Part shown: one piece after another, positions 62,028 through 64,000 of the stretch | Numbering within the stretch: the first letter of the stretch is position 1 | Layout of the letters: every line of letters starts with the position of its first letter | Assembly (NCBI GenBank): GCA_024743215.1 | Contig: JANSWZ010000003.1 | Location: 372,001-436,000 of the forward strand | Direction: 5' to 3' | Source: Alphaproteobacteria bacterium | GTDB taxonomy: Bacteria > Pseudomonadota > Alphaproteobacteria > Rhizobiales > GCA-2746425 | Length of the DNA: 64,000 nucleotides | Notes under the pieces: generated by a model | What the model was told of the DNA's origin: nothing | Databases searched by the model: none | What the model saw: the letters and a program-made list of their open reading frames with translations, nothing else | Translations under genes and position numbers: made by a program

Positions 62028-62729
62028 TCAGGCGCTTTCGCGCAATTCTTCAACATCGGGTTCGCGCAGGACATAGCCGCGGCCCCAAACAGTTTCGATG
62101 TAGTTGGCGCCGCCGGTCGCTACCGACAGTTTCTTGCGCAGCTTACAGATAAAGACATCGATGATTTTCAGTTCCGGCTCGTCCATGCCACCATACAGGT
62201 GATTGAGGAACATTTCCTTGGTCAGGGTTGTTCCCTTGCGCAGCGAAAGCAGCTCCAGCATCTGATATTCTTTGCCGGTGAGGTGGACGCGTTGTCCGCC
62301 AGCTTCTACCGTTTTGGTGTCCAGATTAACTTTCAATTCGCCCGTCGTGATAACCGATTGTGCGTGGCCTTTGGAGCGGCGGATAATAGCGTGGATGCGT
62401 GCGACCAATTCATCCTTGTGGAAAGGTTTGGTCATGTAGTCATCGGCACCAAAGCCGAGGCCACGTACCTTGTCTTCAATGCCCGCGAGGCCGGACAGGA
62501 TCAGGATGGGTGTTTTGACTTTTGAGACGCGGAGTGTTCGAAGCACTTCATAGCCGCTCATATCGGGAAGGTTCAGGTCAAGCATAATCAGATCGTAATC
62601 ATACAGCTTACCAAGGTCGATGCCTTCTTCCCCAAGATCGGTTGTATACACATTGAAGCTTTCCGACTTCAGCATCAACTCGATGCTTTGCGCCGTAGAG
62701 CTATCGTCTTCAATTAACAGAACCCGCAT
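62028..62729 (-). CDS. ctrA: Cell-cycle master response regulator CtrA
   Basis: A 233-residue OmpR-family regulator. The receiver domain has acidic pair EDD (residues 7-9 region), the phosphoacceptor Asp in [19 protein letters not shown], and Lys in [12 protein letters not shown]. The winged-helix DNA-binding domain has [20 protein letters not shown] and [34 protein letters not shown], essentially the consensus CtrA sequence. It binds TTAA-N7-TTAA sites to control replication, division and flagella. Phosphate reaches it through ChpT, encoded at 59262. The upstream region carries paired GANTC sites, the CcrM methylation targets that control ctrA in Caulobacter. Confidence 0.99.
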   Translation of the reverse strand: MRVLLIEDDSSTAQSIELMLKSESFNVYTTDLGEEGIDLGKLYDYDLIMLDLNLPDMSGYEVLRTLRVSKVKTPILILSGLAGIEDKVRGLGFGADDYMTKPFHKDELVARIHAIIRRSKGHAQSVITTGELKVNLDTKTVEAGGQRVHLTGKEYQMLELLSLRKGTTLTKEMFLNHLYGGMDEPELKIIDVFICKLRKKLSVATGGANYIETVWGRGYVLREPDVEELRESA

Positions 62730-62953
62730 CGTTTATCCCTTCTAGGAACATTGAACCGCTGTTGCCGCTTGCCGTTCAATGTATCGTTTCTCTTCCTAAG
62801 CCAAATTGCCCTTCTGGACGTATCGCTCGAACAAATGTTTCCACTTGTTCCACATCGTCAGCGCCTGACCTGTTAACGCACGGCTAAGGCCTGTTGCGTT
62901 GGATCTGATCGCTGCTCGACTGTTAATCATCATACTAATTTACAATGGTTAAC

Positions 62954-62966
62954 AGAATCTGATTCT
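62954..62966. promoter_or_regulatory. Paired GANTC (CcrM) sites, palindrome 1
   Basis: AGAATC-T-GATTCT is a perfect inverted repeat holding two GANTC sites (62955-62959 and 62961-62965), about 225 bp upstream of the ctrA start. CcrM methylates GANTC in alphaproteobacteria; close pairs near ctrA suggest methylation-state control. Confidence 0.6.
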
Positions 62967-63079
62967 CTGACGCAACCCCGTTCCGAAAAACTTATCAAAT
63001 AAACTCTAACTATATTGATTTTTAACGTTTTTTTGACACTAAATTAATTAATAAATTACTTTAAGAAACCCGCTTAAGA

Positions 63080-63093
63080 GATTCAATTGAATC
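63080..63093. promoter_or_regulatory. Paired GANTC (CcrM) sites, palindrome 2
   Basis: GATTCAATTGAATC is a perfect 14-bp palindrome carrying GANTC at both ends (63080-63084 and 63089-63093). It lies about 350 bp upstream of ctrA and 210 bp upstream of fliI. Confidence 0.6.
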
Positions 63094-63302
63094 CATTTTG
63101 TCTGCGTTTCCCCAAGACTTCTGCCAAAATTGTCGTGGTGAAAAATGCTCTGGTCAATTGCCTCGGCAAATGATTTGATTGGCCCTATTGTTAAGCTTTT
63201 TCGTAAATGATTCGTTACCAACAGCGTTTTTTCGAAATTGTTTGTTAAGGCACTTTTCATTTCGTCTTCTTGCAATTTGCAACAAATTGGAATTGCACGC
63301 GC

Positions 63303-64000
63303 TTGAAATCGTTAATTCAACAGACGTCCAAACTGAAAATGATCCGCGCTTATGGTCGGGTTGCCGCTATTCGCGGTCTGATTGTCGAAGTGTCCGGACC
63401 CATTGGCCATCTTGCTATTGGTGCGCAACTATCGATTGCGCTCAAAGGGCCGAAACAGCAGGCACTGATTTGCGAAGTCGTTGGCTTCCGCGACAGATTT
63501 GCTGTTTGCCTTGCGTATGGACCGTTGACAGGCATCAAACCTGGAGATGTAGCGGAGTTTCTGGAATCCGAGCCGGTTCTTCACCCATGTGATGCCTGGA
63601 TTGGCCGCGTGCTGGATGGTTTGGGAAACCCGATAGACGGCAAGGGCCCCTTGCAGACCGGCGCTGTTGCGCAAAGCCTCTCGGAGCCACCGCCGCCGCC
63701 TCATGAGCGCAATCTTGTGGAAGTGCCGCTGGATTTGGGGATACGGGCTTTCAATACCTTTCTGCCGTGTTGTGCCGGTCAACGAATGGGGATTTTCGCA
63801 GGCTCCGGCGTTGGCAAGTCCATGTTGATGTCCATGCTGGCCAGAAACGGCAGTGCAGATGTGGCTGTGATTGGCCTTATTGGTGAACGTGGTCGTGAAG
63901 TTCAGGACTTTCTGGTGAAGACGCTTGGTAGTGAAGGGCTGAAGAACTCAGTTCTGGTGGTTGCAACATCTGATGCACCTGCACTTATGCGGCGTCAGGC
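63303..64000 (+). CDS. fliI: Flagellum-specific ATP synthase FliI (N-terminal part)
   Basis: The first 232 codons of FliI, the export ATPase of the flagellar type III system; the gene continues past the right edge. A TTG at 63303 gives MKSLIQQTSKLKMIRAYGRV, matching other FliI N-termini (MRSLI...YGRV), with GGAA about 9 nt upstream; ATG at 63339 is an alternative that would remove this conserved start. VSGPIGHLAIGAQLSIAL and VLDGLGNPIDGKGPL are the HAS-barrel region, and Walker A is AGSGVGKSM. It is divergent from ctrA, in keeping with CtrA control of flagellar genes. Confidence 0.93.
   Translation, partial: MKSLIQQTSKLKMIRAYGRVAAIRGLIVEVSGPIGHLAIGAQLSIALKGPKQQALICEVVGFRDRFAVCLAYGPLTGIKPGDVAEFLESEPVLHPCDAWIGRVLDGLGNPIDGKGPLQTGAVAQSLSEPPPPPHERNLVEVPLDLGIRAFNTFLPCCAGQRMGIFAGSGVGKSMLMSMLARNGSADVAVIGLIGERGREVQDFLVKTLGSEGLKNSVLVVATSDAPALMRRQ

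Larger units (their letters stand above)
62730..63302. other. AT-rich intergenic region between divergent ctrA and fliI
   Basis: This 573-bp AT-rich region contains the ctrA promoters (minus strand) and the fliI promoter (plus strand). It holds two paired GANTC sites and many TTAA half-sites. A minus-strand open frame at 63048-63260 could encode 70 residues, but has no recognisable domain and a composition close to that of non-coding AT-rich DNA; I do not call it a gene. Confidence 0.55.

Noticed and set aside
63048-63260. 70-codon minus-strand frame between ctrA and fliI
   Set aside because: AT-rich, no recognisable domain (not SciP-like), overlaps the regulatory region with the GANTC palindrome.
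1-64000. Mobile elements, prophage, CRISPR arrays, tRNA or rRNA genes
   Set aside because: Looked for throughout; no transposase or integrase reading frame, no spaced direct repeats, and no cloverleaf-like sequence was recognised.

Overview
The window is chromosomal DNA of an alphaproteobacterium, most likely of the Hyphomicrobiales (Rhizobiales). Diagnostic genes are ctrA, chpT, eipA (DUF1134), an RpoH-type sigma factor, a CheA-like kinase next to chpT, and the alphaproteobacterial gene orders ruvAB-ybgC-tolQRAB-pal-cpoB-tilS-ftsH and serC-serA. Base composition looks moderate rather than the high GC of soil rhizobia. I see no rRNA, tRNA, insertion sequence, phage gene or CRISPR array. The species cannot be named from this alone.

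Layout. 1-342: start of a quinone oxidoreductase on the minus strand. 608-7112: a sugar-uptake operon (LacI regulator, binding protein, two permeases, an intracellular GH32/43-like hydrolase, ATPase) behind two overlapping palindromic operators; an intercistronic pair of mutually exclusive hairpins may control the first permease. 7349-18641: housekeeping block (DUF1192 protein, ruvA, ruvB, ybgC, tolQRAB, pal, cpoB, tilS, ftsH). 18642-23082: an insertion between ftsH and glmM, holding a tandemly duplicated outer-membrane barrel gene with its promoter region and terminator, a DJ-1/PfpI protein and a nucleoside hydrolase. 23240-28779: glmM, a true formylglycine-generating enzyme without a sulfatase nearby, an EamA transporter, a third barrel protein, and two secreted Cys-containing proteins of unknown function, one built from two copies of an unrecognised domain.

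28931-34836 is an accessory cluster: a LysR regulator divergent from a secreted two-domain ABM-like protein; a PLP enzyme divergent by only 31 bp from an ornithine cyclodeaminase/mu-crystallin homologue; an NTF2-like protein; and a second LysR regulator with two T-N11-A boxes. 35355-46710 holds serC-serA behind a structured leader, amtB-glnK, an EamA transporter, a VOC protein, purA, a large membrane-anchored hypothetical, and a TPP riboswitch driving thiamine-precursor transport genes (permease and binding protein, no ATPase).

46846-53846 contains redox and hydrolase genes, a decayed metallo-beta-lactamase-fold pseudogene, rpoH, and rluD sharing overlapping start codons with a divergent small membrane protein. 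53957-59143 carries an EF-hand protein, a MauG-like di-haem peroxidase, a coiled-coil membrane protein, eipA and a YHS-like protein. 59262-64000 is a cell-cycle/flagellar locus: chpT, a CheW-less CheA-like hybrid kinase, ctrA on the opposite strand, and the start of fliI. The ctrA-fliI intergenic region contains two inverted pairs of GANTC (CcrM) sites.
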